Notes: generated by a model from the sequence alone, not told the origin. A stretch of DNA of 64,000 nt from Clostridiales bacterium (GCA_015055625.1 SVHU01000010.1:31486-95485), one strand, 5' to 3'; shown: positions 1-10,696, counted from the stretch's first letter. A program made the numbers and translations.

Positions 1-3000
1 TTACTTCGTTATCGCCAAATGCTACGACAACCTCGCCCGTTACCTGAGCAATCTTGTCTTTTACCGCCTTAACAGCACCGTCTGCGGTAGCCTGAGCTCC
101 GTCTACCGAGTCAATAGCGTTAATCGTTGCCTTAGACTCTGCAACGGTTGCGTCAAGATCTTCAATACCCTTAGCGGTTAACGTGTCCTTGTCAACCCCT
201 GCATAAGCGGTATCAATTTCAGTAATTGCATTATCAACAATTGCAAGAAGTCCTTCTGCATCTTCGGGATGTGAAGCGAAGAAGTCTACAACCTGCTTAG
301 CCGCGTCAAGTGCCGAAGAAATACCGTCAATAGAGGTTACTGCGTCAATCTTAGACGTCATAGCCTCAACAACAGCTACACCCTTGCTCTCAGCATAGAT
401 AGCAAGCTCTTTCTTTGCCTCTGCCTTTGCATCGTTAAGAAGATCAGCACTAGTCTTGTAAGTTGCCTTAAAGTCGGTTACAACAACTCTGTCGATGCCT
501 CTTCCACCCTCGTGGTTGAAGTAGATACCTGCGTTAACTGCAGAGTTGGGCATTCTGTTAGCAATTGCGGAAGCCGCATTATTGAGAGTATCGAACTGAG
601 TTTCAACAAGCTTAACAAGATCGGTTACCGTAAAGAGCCAGTTTTCTTCGGTTGCCTCGGGCATACCCTCTGTACTGATGTAGTAAGAGATCTTGTTGCC
701 CTCAAACACACCCTTAAGGTAGAAGTCTTTTGCGTTACCGTTATTCCAGGTAGGAAGCTTATCCTTATTTATAGAGAAGTACTCGCAAGCCTTGTTCTGA
801 AGATGGAAGATTCTCCAACCGCTTCCGTTACCGTTTGCAAATGCAAGACCTACGCCACCGTTGGACTTAACGCCAAGGTAGTAGAATCTGCCCGTTTCGT
901 TAGCATCCTGAATGTAGAAGCCTGTAAGCGCGCCACCAGTATGTCCGTCCTGAGCGTTGAACTTTCCTTCCAAGGTAAGAATTCCGTCGTTGAGATAGTC
1001 ATAAGAATCCTTAATGCTGTACGCCTTAGCAAACTGTCCATTTCCGCCTCTTGCAAGCTGGTTCCAACCGTCGTTTGTAACTTCTGCATAACCTGTAAGG
1101 TCAAGAACGTAAGTTTCCTTACCCTCTGCATCTCTTACTACGGATGCATTGTCGGTGTTATATAAGTATTCGTCAATCTTTTCGCCTGCAGGAAGTCCCG
1201 TTTCTACGTCAATCGCACCGCTTTCGATATTCTTAACGGTTTCGTTGATGTACCACTCGTTGCTACGTGTAGACTGAGCGATAATAAGGTTCTTACCCGC
1301 GATAGCAGTCTTGCTCTCTGCCATAAGCACCCAACCGTGAACAGATCCACCAAGTCTGCCGTAAAGCTTAACCTTGCCCTCAGCGTCTTTTACGTACATC
1401 ATATCGTATTCGATGTCGTAGTTGGGATTGTACTTGCTTGTATCCTCAACAAAGGTACGGTATGCTTTCTCGTAGAACGCCTCGAACGGAGAATCGTTTA
1501 CGATATTGAACTGTCTGTCTGCAGGAATAGAAGCCTGAGAGCTATAACCGTAGAACCTCTTATCGGATGTCATAGCCTCACCGCCCTGTCCGTTAACCTT
1601 TACCGTATGTCCGCCCTGATCGAAAGTTCCGCCTACGCCCATCTTGAACGCAACGTCTGCAAAAATGTAGTTATCAACAACCTGACCTACCGTTGTACCT
1701 GCGCCTGCGTTGCTTCCGGTAAGAGTCTTTTTAACGGTTGTATAATACTTGTTTGTGTTAACGTTAATACCGTGAGCAAGTTTACCCTCGCTTGCGCCGT
1801 TAAATTTAGTTGTGAATTTATAATATGTGTTCTTGTCAAGAACGTCAGCCGTTTCGTATACAAAGCCACTAGAAGCAGATGCGAAATCAAGCTGAAGGTT
1901 ATTTACAACAGCGGAAGCAAGATCGTCGGTATATTCGTAAGAAGCCTTCATAGCTTTTTCTGCGCTATGCTCAATAACACCATTTGCAATAGCCATTACG
2001 CCGATTGCAATTTCGCCGTCCTTCTTGTCAACGCCGTTAGTAACAGCAGTTGTTCTTGCAAGATAACCTGCCTTAGAAATCTCTACGCTAATATCGCCAA
2101 GGCTTGCTTCAATTGAGTAAGCACCACTTTCGTCGGTTACGCCCTCATAAGTTGCGCCTTCTGCGTTAGTAATAACAACGCTTGCTCCTGCAATGGCATT
2201 ACCCTTATCGTCTACCGCGCTACCACTAATAGTTAAGTTATAGTAGTTGTATGTGTACTCGGGAGTAATTTCAAGATTGCTTCCAACAACTCCGTCCTCG
2301 GTTTCGTACGACCAAGACTTGAATACGTATTCGCCAAGTCCGCCCTTGTCATCCTCTTTTGCGGAAGCTACCTTGCCCTCAAGCAAGCTTGCAACTTCGG
2401 TACCGAATAATACATCCTTGATCTCTTCTGCAACTTCACCCTTTGCATCCAAAATGCTTACGGTGAACTTTTGCTGAACAGCTTCGCAAATCTGATCGGT
2501 CCACTGTTTACCTGTTGCAATGTCTTCGTCAATAGTTTCAATATTGTAAAGAGCATCAAGATACGTTATAGCCTGAACTTCAAACGCGTCAAGCATATTC
2601 TTTGCGTAATCGGTAATGCCCTTTTCCTTGGTTGAAGCAATAGCATCAGCAACGTAATTCTTAGCCTCAGCTACTTTTGCAGTAATACCAAGAATAGAGC
2701 CGTCATTCTCTTTCTCTGCATCGATAAGAGCTATTGCCTTTGCTGTATTTGCGTCAACTTCGTCCTTGGTTGCGCTATCGCTTATAAGAGCCTTAATGTA
2801 AGCATCCTCTTCTGCAGAAAGCTCAACACCATTAGTTGCTGCGTACGCCAATACGTTTGCAATAGCGTCAGCCTTGTAGTCGGCAAAGAAGATAAGAGCT
2901 TTTGCTTCCTCAATTGCCTCAGCCTTTGCCTTGTAGCTTACCATATTGTTTATGGGAGCAAGCTCAACGTCGGTAAGTTCGAAGTTAAGAGAAGTTGCGT

Positions 3001-6000
3001 ATGACTCAATTTCTTCGGTTGCTTCATTCTTAGCAATAGCGGTAATGTCCGCATTGGATACGTAGTTGATAGAACCGTTGCTTATAATAGTTCCGCCTGC
3101 TGTGCCTGCGTCGCCAAAGCTTACGTAACCCATACATACGTTACCTGCGCTCCAAGCATCAGAGCCTTCTGCCTTATACTTGCCGTCAGCAGTGTCTGCA
3201 ATGAAGGGGAATCTAGGCTCTCTGTTCTTGGCCGCATTGGAGTTTCCGCTCCACTGAGATCCGCTTCCGTGTCCACCGGGAGCTGTGGATAGATGCGCGT
3301 ACATATCAACTTCCCAAGTGGGTTTACTAAAGTCGATAGTGGACTCGTCTTTTCCGATCCAGATCTTCCATACGTAACCTTCAACTTCCGCTCTCATATA
3401 GTATTTAGCAGGATTTGCCTTAGAAGCAACTGCTTCGGTTTGGAAGGATATTGCGTTTACGCCTGTGGGAGCATTTATAGCTCCAAGAGTTGCTCTGGTA
3501 TTCCAACCGTTACCTTCGGAAACCTGAATCAAAAGCTCACTATTGGTCTGGTAGGAAGGCTCGATGGTGATCATCTTACCGGTAGCCATTTGCTTAAGTA
3601 CGAAGCCTGCGCCCTGATGACGCTTCCATTCGTTATTAGCGTTATATCCACCCCAAGCAGTGAAGTTACCTTCGATAAAGAACTTACCGTCGGTTACGTC
3701 GCCGATAGTAGAAGTATCCCAAAGAATAAAGTCGCCGTTTTGTTCGTGAGTGATAGTACCACCCGTCAAAGATACAAGCTCGCCATCGCCGTTAACGGTT
3801 GCAGTTCCGCTGGTTCCGTTGAACAAGCAGTCGCCAACAATCAACTTTTCAACCATAAGCTTGATGTCTTCTTGAGCGTCTTTCTTAAGATCAAAGTCTT
3901 TATAAGTAATATTTAACTGATGTCCGCCACGCGCTGAGTAAATAAGCGATATTGCAAGCTCTTCGTCGCCAAACGCGAAGTTGCTTTCAGATACGAGCGT
4001 GTACTCTTCGTCCGTAGCAAGTTTTGCAAACATATAAACCTTTCCGTCTACACGCGCGTACATTATATTATATTCGATATCATATCTGTCAGGATCCGTC
4101 ATATCGATGTAAGCGCCTTCAATTCCCTTAATAGAGAATGTGGGAGGATTGTAAATCTTAGCGCCGTTACCAATACCGGCACCCTTAGAAGACAAGCCCA
4201 TCTGCTTTCCGCCGACCTCGTTCCAGAAATACATATCGGAGGGAGCTCCAACAAAATCAGGAGCTACGTCGGGACGAAGGTAAGTATCTTCACCCGCGTA
4301 CAAATCACCAGCCTTGAGACCCATATACAAAGCGTGTCCGTCTTCGAACTTCATGGTGTAGGAAATAATTTCGCCGTCGCCAAGCTTTTCGCCAAGGTTA
4401 TATTTTTCCCAAGCACCGTTATGATATCCGCTTCTGGTTACCTTAAACGTAGACGCTACGTCTTCAGCTGAAGAATCAACACTGTACTCGATTTTACAAT
4501 TTTCAGAAGTTACACCCGTCCAGTTTGTTCCCCAAATGTTCTGAGCTAGCTCTACTTCTACCAAAACAGGCTGGTCAACAACGATAAACTCTTGAACTTT
4601 ACCAAATATGTTGCCGGAAGTTAAAACTTCGATATAATACTCACCTGCAGGCAAATCAATGCTTCCATTATAATCTTCTACGGTAGAAGTTACGGAAGTA
4701 TATACAAGATTTCCGTTTGCTTTGTAAACATTAAACTCTATGCCGTTTGCAAGTGCGCCGTCTTCGGTTACAATTGCAAACTTACTGTTATATCTACCTT
4801 CTTTTGCTTTTACCTTTACTTCAAACTTATAGCTTGCGCCCTTTTCGGGAGTAAAGGTATATTTATAGTTTTCGTTATCTACGTAAACAACTTTATCGGT
4901 TACGTCAACACCCTCGTCGGTTACGCCCTCTTTTGTGGTGTAGATAACGAGAGATTCAACGTCTTTAGGCTGGAAGAAACGTCCGAATACAACCGTTACG
5001 TCCTTGCCTATCATAAAGTAATCGTTAAGGTCAATATTTACGCCCTTCATTGCGTTTGCGCCGTCTACAACGTTAAGATCGCCAACGTAAACGGATGCGG
5101 TTGCCTGTCTTAAAGTTGCATCGCTCTTATCAATTGCAATTTCAACGGAACCATACTCGTTGTAAGTAGCAATTACGTCAGCGTCGGTAGTGAACGAAGC
5201 GTTAGTTAAAAGATAGGGAACGTACTTTTCACCACCCATTGTTACGTATTGTCCTACTTTTAAGGTTTCGGTAGAAATAATCTTTGCTACCTTTTCGCCA
5301 ATGATTGCGTTTTGAGCATCAGTAAGAGTAACGTCGGTTGTTACGGAAATAAAGCCTTCTTCGGTAAGAACGAACTCCATATTGCCGTCAATATAGAAGT
5401 ACAACGCGTCGCCCTTCTTCATAAGATCTAACTTAAGACCGGCGCCGTTAGTAGCTTCATAAATACTCTGAGCGGAGAATGCGTGACCGGTAAAGATGGG
5501 ATCCCAGCCGTTCTTCATTCCGTCGTATGCAATCATAATGTTATTATCAAGAAGCATTACGTTAAGATAGGTGTTGTTGCCCATCTCAAATGCCCAGCCA
5601 TATCCGGGAGAAGGCTCTCTTTCAACGTCTTCGGGCATTCTGTCCCAATCGTTTTGAACGGTATAAGAAGCTCTGAACGTTTCAACGTCTTGGGGTAAAT
5701 CGTTAAAGAACGCGATCTTCTGCTTAAGTCCATTAATCTGTCCGTCAGCGGTATTAGTAAGACCTTCCATATCAAAGTATCCAAGATATACGTCGTCTAA
5801 AGCAACGTCCTCCTGTCCTGCTTCGATAACAACGTTCTCGGTGTGGTAAACAACGTCGTTTACTACAAACTCAATCTTGTGCTCACCAGATTTTAGGGAA
5901 AGCTTAATATTTGCAAGATCGGTATAATCAACAATTTCGTCGTTCACTTTAAGAACAACGTCAGTTTCAGATTCAATAATAGCAAAATCTGCGTCCTTGT

Positions 6001-7294
6001 TTACAACGTAAGCAGAAACGCCAACTTCGTATGTATTTTGTTCTATACCCTCTGCGGTAATAACGATATCAGCACCCTTTGTTCCTCCAAGAACTTCAAA
6101 GGTATATACGTTTTCTACCGCCTCAACAGCTTCGCCGTTTACCAAAATGGTATAATCAGCGCTTCTGTTATAATCAGCCTCAAGCGCAATAGTAAAGCTT
6201 ACGCTCTCACCCTTAGCGTAGGTTTGTTGGGGATTAGTAATAGTAAAGGTTGCGCCCTCAATTTCTTCGATTACCTTATAAGAATACGTATTTTCAGTAA
6301 ACGTGGGCTTTAATGTTACGTTGCCCGAAATTGCGCCAACGTCGCTATTGTCAAGATTTACCCACTTATCAAAAGTATAGTAGGTTTCGCCATTGTCATC
6401 CTTGGTTGTAACAATGCCGTCAAGATCGGGAACAGCGCCGTACTTAACGCCTGTAACAGGAGTTAAAATGGGTTCGTTAGCTTCGTTTACAAAAGATACG
6501 GTATAGGTTTCTCTTACGTAGTGAGCAGTTACATCGTCGCCATTAGCCTCAAACTTGTCAAGTACAAATCCATCGATTGTATGAGTAAACTCACTCTTGT
6601 CCGCTTCGCCCTTAAAGCCCCATTCAACGTCTTCTCCGTCGCTATACTCGGAATTGTTCACGTTTTCAAGCTTGATTTTAACGTTTGTGGTCCAATCGTT
6701 ATCTTCAATCTTAGCATAAAGCGTAAAGTCTTCATCCCTTTCTGTCGGTGTATACGCTACGTTAAAGCTCGGATCCATATACCAGCCTACAAACTTCTTT
6801 TGTTTGGGAAGAGTGGGAGCTGCGGGAGCTGGAATGAAAGAGTTCTCTTCATAAACGTCTTCAAGCTCGGTCTCAACGCCTTCAACGTTTAAAGTAACGT
6901 TTACTGTTACGGGCTTGTAAACGTTTACCTTAAAGGTATGAGCGGACTTGTGGTCCTTGTCTTTGCCCTCTTTGAATACAACAATCCAGAAATCATTGTT
7001 GCCTTCTACGAGTTCCAATCCTTCTTGGTCTTGCAAATCGGTAAGAGCCTCATCTGCATAAACCTCCATCTCAAAGCCGTTCTTTACAGTGAAGTCCTGC
7101 AAGAAGTTGTACGTTGCGTTATCATAATTCTTGTCTGACCAGCCAATGTTGATAACCTGTTCGTCGCTGTACTTCTCGTCAAGATACTTCAAAGCGTCTT
7201 TAGCTTTGGGATCTGAGCTTCCGCCACATGCCGTAGCCATTGTTGCGGCTGCGAGCATCATGACAAATACTGCTACTAATTGCTTTTTTTTCAT
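1..7294 (-). CDS. Giant multidomain surface lipoprotein, C-terminus beyond window
   Basis: An open frame of 2431 codons runs from the ATG at 7294 to the left edge without a stop, so the C-terminus is missing. Residues 1-23 are a lipoprotein signal peptide: MKKK, a hydrophobic core, then a TAC-GG lipobox with Cys23 as the likely lipidated residue. Around residues 150-190 is an InlB/Listeria-Bacteroides-type beta-repeat (FVGWY followed by YTPT and FTLYAKI). Around 1685-1750 is a carboxypeptidase-regulatory-like (Ig-fold) domain. Beta-rich, lectin-like modules recur; the YDIEYxxMY motif appears near residues 1075 and 1965. Alanine/lysine-rich helical segments lie near 1450-1580 and at the visible end. 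A GGAGG ribosome site sits 5 nt before the ATG. No catalytic motif was recognised. Family knowledge suggests an anchored adhesin or carbohydrate-binding protein; that role is inference. Not checked codon by codon for frameshifts. Confidence 0.85.
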   Translation of the reverse strand, partial: MKKKQLVAVFVMMLAAATMATACGGSSDPKAKDALKYLDEKYSDEQVINIGWSDKNYDNATYNFLQDFTVKNGFEMEVYADEALTDLQDQEGLELVEGNNDFWIVVFKEGKDKDHKSAHTFKVNVYKPVTVNVTLNVEGVETELEDVYEENSFIPAPAAPTLPKQKKFVGWYMDPSFNVAYTPTERDEDFTLYAKIEDNDWTTNVKIKLENVNNSEYSDGEDVEWGFKGEADKSEFTHTIDGFVLDKFEANGDDVTAHYVRETYTVSFVNEANEPILTPVTGVKYGAVPDLDGIVTTKDDNGETYYTFDKWVNLDNSDVGAISGNVTLKPTFTENTYSYKVIEEIEGATFTITNPQQTYAKGESVSFTIALEADYNRSADYTILVNGEAVEAVENVYTFEVLGGTKGADIVITAEGIEQNTYEVGVSAYVVNKDADFAIIESETDVVLKVNDEIVDYTDLANIKLSLKSGEHKIEFVVNDVVYHTENVVIEAGQEDVALDDVYLGYFDMEGLTNTADGQINGLKQKIAFFNDLPQDVETFRASYTVQNDWDRMPEDVEREPSPGYGWAFEMGNNTYLNVMLLDNNIMIAYDGMKNGWDPIFTGHAFSAQSIYEATNGAGLKLDLMKKGDALYFYIDGNMEFVLTEEGFISVTTDVTLTDAQNAIIGEKVAKIISTETLKVGQYVTMGGEKYVPYLLTNASFTTDADVIATYNEYGSVEIAIDKSDATLRQATASVYVGDLNVVDGANAMKGVNIDLNDYFMIGKDVTVVFGRFFQPKDVESLVIYTTKEGVTDEGVDVTDKVVYVDNENYKYTFTPEKGASYKFEVKVKAKEGRYNSKFAIVTEDGALANGIEFNVYKANGNLVYTSVTSTVEDYNGSIDLPAGEYYIEVLTSGNIFGKVQEFIVVDQPVLVEVELAQNIWGTNWTGVTSENCKIEYSVDSSAEDVASTFKVTRSGYHNGAWEKYNLGEKLGDGEIISYTMKFEDGHALYMGLKAGDLYAGEDTYLRPDVAPDFVGAPSDMYFWNEVGGKQMGLSSKGAGIGNGAKIYNPPTFSIKGIEGAYIDMTDPDRYDIEYNIMYARVDGKVYMFAKLATDEEYTLVSESNFAFGDEELAISLIYSARGGHQLNITYKDFDLKKDAQEDIKLMVEKLIVGDCLFNGTSGTATVNGDGELVSLTGGTITHEQNGDFILWDTSTIGDVTDGKFFIEGNFTAWGGYNANNEWKRHQGAGFVLKQMATGKMITIEPSYQTNSELLIQVSEGNGWNTRATLGAINAPTGVNAISFQTEAVASKANPAKYYMRAEVEGYVWKIWIGKDESTIDFSKPTWEVDMYAHLSTAPGGHGSGSQWSGNSNAAKNREPRFPFIADTADGKYKAEGSDAWSAGNVCMGYVSFGDAGTAGGTIISNGSINYVSNADITAIAKNEATEEIESYATSLNFELTDVELAPINNMVSYKAKAEAIEEAKALIFFADYKADAIANVLAYAATNGVELSAEEDAYIKALISDSATKDEVDANTAKAIALIDAEKENDGSILGITAKVAEAKNYVADAIASTKEKGITDYAKNMLDAFEVQAITYLDALYNIETIDEDIATGKQWTDQICEAVQQKFTVSILDAKGEVAEEIKDVLFGTEVASLLEGKVASAKEDDKGGLGEYVFKSWSYETEDGVVGSNLEITPEYTYNYYNLTISGSAVDDKGNAIAGASVVITNAEGATYEGVTDESGAYSIEASLGDISVEISKAGYLARTTAVTNGVDKKDGEIAIGVMAIANGVIEHSAEKAMKASYEYTDDLASAVVNNLQLDFASASSGFVYETADVLDKNTYYKFTTKFNGASEGKLAHGINVNTNKYYTTVKKTLTGSNAGAGTTVGQVVDNYIFADVAFKMGVGGTFDQGGHTVKVNGQGGEAMTSDKRFYGYSSQASIPADRQFNIVNDSPFEAFYEKAYRTFVEDTSKYNPNYDIEYDMMYVKDAEGKVKLYGRLGGSVHGWVLMAESKTAIAGKNLIIAQSTRSNEWYINETVKNIESGAIDVETGLPAGEKIDEYLYNTDNASVVRDAEGKETYVLDLTGYAEVTNDGWNQLARGGNGQFAKAYSIKDSYDYLNDGILTLEGKFNAQDGHTGGALTGFYIQDANETGRFYYLGVKSNGGVGLAFANGNGSGWRIFHLQNKACEYFSINKDKLPTWNNGNAKDFYLKGVFEGNKISYYISTEGMPEATEENWLFTVTDLVKLVETQFDTLNNAASAIANRMPNSAVNAGIYFNHEGGRGIDRVVVTDFKATYKTSADLLNDAKAEAKKELAIYAESKGVAVVEAMTSKIDAVTSIDGISSALDAAKQVVDFFASHPEDAEGLLAIVDNAITEIDTAYAGVDKDTLTAKGIEDLDATVAESKATINAIDSVDGAQATADGAVKAVKDKIAQVTGEVVVAFGDNEV

Positions 7295-7388
7295 AATCCC
7301 TCCTATGAATTATAAATATTTTTTTCAAATTATTAAAGATACGGACGCTTTTTAATAAGATAAAAAGCCATTAAACTACAAAACAAGT

Positions 7389-7438
7389 GGAAAAATGCAA
7401 AAATATCGAATCTTAGTTCGATTTAACCGCATTTTCCC
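7389..7438 (-). promoter_or_regulatory. Nested hairpin in the 5' leader of the giant lipoprotein gene
   Basis: On the minus strand, 7438-7429 pairs with 7398-7389 as a 10-bp stem with one G-U pair (GGGAAAATGC with GCATTTTTCC). It encloses a second 6-bp hairpin (ATCGAA with TTCGAT). The structure ends about 95 nt before the lipoprotein ATG. No T-run follows, so it is not an intrinsic terminator. It could be an mRNA-stabilising or regulatory element; no known riboswitch class was recognised. Confidence 0.4.
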
Positions 7439-7887
7439 GCAATGCAACAAAGATTTTCCGTATCACTAGCTTTCGGCGTAATAATAAATTTCACGCCAAC
7501 TCAAACTATTTTTATATCCTATTAAAGTCATATAGTTTTTTTATACTTATATTATAAAATAAAACACATGTTAATTACAAGATAAAATTTGTTATTTTAT
7601 AGCCATTTTTTGTCTTATTCGCCAAAACTAAGCAAATTTTCATAAAAACCTAGCCACACTCGCTAAAAACTAATAATTACGTCATTAATTTTAACCACAA
7701 TTAGCCTTTAATAAAGATAGAACACAAAAGCTCTTATATTCACACTAAGGCTGTGCAATACGCCAACTTATACGCTATATTCGATATGTGTTATTTATCT
7801 AATATTAAACGTTAATTATTACGATTACTTTAAAAAAAGTTATCTATCGCGACAATACCTTTCGTAACTATTGAGGATAATTTTATT

Positions 7888-8060
7888 GGCTATGTCACAA
7901 AATATGGTTGATTAGCCATAAGGCGATTTGACGAGAAAATCACAAGAAAGACAAGTATATTTACGAAGGCGCGTACCTGCAGGGTACGTAACTGAGTAAA
8001 TTACGCAGTATTTCGTAGTGGGCTTTCCGTCCAAAATCAACCGTAGATTGGGACATAGCC
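7888..8060 (-). mobile_element. 173-bp MITE, copy 1
   Basis: The element has imperfect terminal inverted repeats beginning GGCTATGTC at both ends, with similarity continuing through GGTTGATT. It is flanked by a perfect 8-bp direct duplication ATTTTATT (7880-7887 and 8061-8068). An inverted copy of the same length lies at 34118-34290 and differs at one position by eye. It contains no ORF, so it would need a transposase in trans. The 8-bp A+T-rich duplication and GG-starting ends resemble ISL3-family elements; that assignment is inference. Confidence 0.9.
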
Positions 8061-8068
8061 ATTTTATT

Positions 8069-10010
8069 TAACGTCTACACTTCGCACTGCCACCTTACAC
8101 AAAATTATAATAAAATTCTACTTCATTTTAAATATAACACATGACAGCGATACTTTTCAAGTGTTTATTTTACTTGCATTGCTCGATATTTTACTGCGGT
8201 TGCTCTTTTTCCAGTTTTAGCAAAAACACCAACACCCCTATTCACTATAATTAGTAGTCTTGTTTTTATTTCGGCAGATAAAACCTACACACTCACACAA
8301 GCCGATCCACTAGCCTTAAAATATAATCGCCACTTATGACTAGATATATCGGCTTTTTAAGAACAAGGGCAAAATCAATTCGTAACAACCTTACACAAGA
8401 ATAATTAAGATAGCACGTGCAGAAAAGGTGTATTTCGTTATATCGTACTTTTATTTTATCCCGCAATTATAATATAAGCAGATTAAATTTTCATAATCTG
8501 CCTACTTGCCAAGTTTGACTACCTTTTTCATGTGTTTAATACACATTATTATGCAAGATTTGAAACCAACCTCAAAAACAGCTATTATCTATATTATACC
8601 ATAACCGTTTAAGGTAAATCAAGAAAATATGTCATTTTTTGTGAAATTTATGTATTTTTCAATTAAAAAACAAATATTTCTAAACTTTTTAATACACTTT
8701 TCTATTATTGTATATTATCGCTTTGTTGTTCTAATATAATTCCAGCAATAAAAAGCCGATTTATACAAATTTTCTACAATTAATAAAAATTCTACAAAAA
8801 TAAAACTAACAAACACAACCATAAGACAAAAATTGAAGACACGTTACTCGGCAAAATCCTGTATTGTCTAATAAAGTCCTTAACACAAATTAAATAAGCA
8901 AATGCAAAAAACCAATAGAAAATTTAAGTAATTTAAAATCGTGGAACATTCACAGAAATTTAATCTCATCAAAAAAATTTATACATACAGATTATAGACA
9001 AACTAAAAAGCTTTCACAAAACAAACTTGGCTACATTTCAATTCTACTTCAAACATATAAATTTCTCACCGCAAATGACTGCGCAATAGGTAAAAAGATT
9101 AATTTCATTATCTTTACAAACCTACACAAACACAAAATCAACAACACCCCATATAATGCATTAAATTATTTAATCCAAACCATTTATAATTTCAAGTAAT
9201 CACACCATATACTCATCACCCACTTAAAAGTTATAACATTATCAAAAACAACGTAAACTTCTGTTAGATCCAAACCACACCACCCACAACGGCAATAAAC
9301 ACAATTACAAAGCGCAACCCACAAAATTCTAATTACTTCACACGCCACCCAATAGCACTTAAACAGAAGATAGATCATCAAAACGCAACAACTAAAACAA
9401 AAACAACCGCTTAAAAAGCCCAAACAAAACCTATCACTCTACCTATAAACCATATTTCTCCACACGCATGAAACTATACTGCACACCAAACAAAACATAT
9501 CTACACAAACAATCACAAATCAAAACTTTATAATGCAAACACAGCAACTCAATCAACCAACACAGTTCAACATAGCACATAGCACCAAAAAGACAACACG
9601 CCAAAAAACATTTAATCCGCGAATAAACCCATTATAATCTACTAGTCTAGCAAAACACAACTAGCACACACCTCAAACCAAGCCCGCCTAATCGCCCCCA
9701 AACCACCAACAACCCCATGTTTAGCCAAACAAAGCTACACAACGGCAACAAAATTAAAACCCAAACAACATCTCCACCAAAAACATTAAACAACAGCCAG
9801 CAAAATAACAAACCAATCCCTAACCAAACAACACACCCCTATAACCACGCCATTCAACCACATTTCACTACAAACACAGCCCCATTACGCCACAAACGCC
9901 ACTATCACCACTCCCAACCGCAGTCATTAAAAGCATTTTAACTAAAACCCAACCCCGATAAAAAACCTAGAACAACCTTAAACCACACAAAAAAACAAAC
10001 ACTTTCAAAA
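8069..10010. other. Long non-coding stretch, G-depleted on the plus strand in its right half
   Basis: No credible gene was found in this interval. From roughly 9100 to 10005 the plus strand is strongly depleted in G and rich in A and C: 9661-9720 has 29 C and 5 G, and 9781-9840 has 21 C and 2 G. The short open frames here (9184-9423 minus, 9717-9941 plus) lack ribosome sites and give low-complexity peptides. The asymmetry stops near the parS sites. Function unknown. Confidence 0.6.
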
Positions 10011-10026
10011 TGTTTCACGTGAAACT
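10011..10026. other. parS-like site 1
   Basis: TGTTTCACGTGAAACT matches the Bacillus-type parS palindrome TGTTTCACGTGAAACA with one mismatch at the last base. ParB (Spo0J) binds such sites and loads SMC near the chromosome origin. It is 44 bp (start to start) from a perfect copy. Confidence 0.8.
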
Positions 10027-10054
10027 TTGCAAATCATCTCATGTAAAACCAATT

Positions 10055-10070
10055 TGTTTCACGTGAAACA
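10055..10070. other. parS site 2 (perfect palindrome)
   Basis: TGTTTCACGTGAAACA is a perfect 16-bp palindrome identical to the consensus ParB-binding site of Firmicutes. parS sites normally cluster near oriC, which agrees with the DnaA-box cluster 20 kb to the right. No parA or parB gene is in the window. Confidence 0.9.
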
Positions 10071-10399
10071 AATATTTTTGTCATAGTATTGTTATTATTT
10101 CATAACCTTTCAAGTTTTAATCAACCACATACTCGTGCCTGTTTTTAAGCATTTATTTGATTATGATTTAATAACTATTGTATTGTTGGTATTTTTTCGT
10201 AATTTATCTGCAATGTTGCCATTTATCCTTTTTGCATGTTGCATAAATAAAAGAGCAAGGAAATTTTTAATTCTGGTTTTCCCATTTCATAAAATCGACC
10301 GTGTGTATTCAGTGAGCAACAAGCAATTTCTTCTTTCTTTGCTGGTTATAAGGAAAACAAAAGTTTAGCTAAACAGTTAAACGCATCACCTCAACACCC

Positions 10400-10588
10400 T
10401 TAATGCCATTGTAAAGTCGCACGAACGATCAAACGGATAAAGATTCCTAACCAGATGCTCCAGACTAAACAGCAAAAAAACCAAACGTTGAAATATGCCA
10501 ATGCCGCCCGCATCAAAAGAATCCCAAACAGCCAAAACTCCCAATCCCTTTCAGATAAAACTAACCAAATATTTATCACTAAATTCAT
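10400..10588 (-). CDS. Putative small tryptophan-rich membrane protein
   Basis: This 62-residue frame encodes a very hydrophobic peptide with six tryptophans and room for one or two membrane segments (FGILLMRAALAYF, then CCLVWSIWLGIFIRLIV). There is no good Shine-Dalgarno: a GGA touches the ATG directly. It lies between parS sites 2 and 3. The codons look plausible but there is no family recognition, so it could be chance. Confidence 0.3.
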   Translation of the reverse strand: MNLVINIWLVLSERDWEFWLFGILLMRAALAYFNVWFFCCLVWSIWLGIFIRLIVRATLQWH

Positions 10589-10626
10589 TCCAACTTTTCA
10601 TTTAGCTAAATAACGATTAAAATCCG

Positions 10627-10642
10627 TGTTTCACGTGGAACA
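10627..10642. other. parS site 3
   Basis: TGTTTCACGTGGAACA is one base from the perfect palindrome and matches variants tolerated in Bacillus parS sites. It lies about 570 bp from the other two, between a small putative ORF and the terminator of the AraC gene. Confidence 0.8.
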
Positions 10643-10667
10643 GGGTGTAAATTGGAGGGGCGCAAAC

Positions 10668-10696
10668 AAAAAAAACACCCCAATATGGGCGTTTTT
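10668..10696 (-). terminator. Bidirectional intrinsic terminator after the AraC-type gene
   Basis: AACGCCC pairs with the GGGGTGTT side across a short loop and is followed on the minus strand by a run of eight T. The plus strand also ends the stem in five T, so it may work in both directions. It starts 18 nt after the stop of the AraC-type gene. Confidence 0.7.

Noticed and set aside
512..7355. Many plus-strand frames opposite the lipoprotein (for example 512-1165, 1337-2116, 3293-3916, 6521-6892)
   Set aside because: They lie antisense to one continuous minus-strand frame with clear domains and have no ribosome sites or recognisable families.
9184..9941. Small frames at 9184-9423 (minus) and 9717-9941 (plus)
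   Set aside because: They arise from the base-skewed non-coding stretch, give low-complexity peptides and lack ribosome sites.
10135..10368. 77-codon plus-strand frame starting with GTG
   Set aside because: No ribosome site, A+T-rich hydrophobic translation and no family; likely chance.
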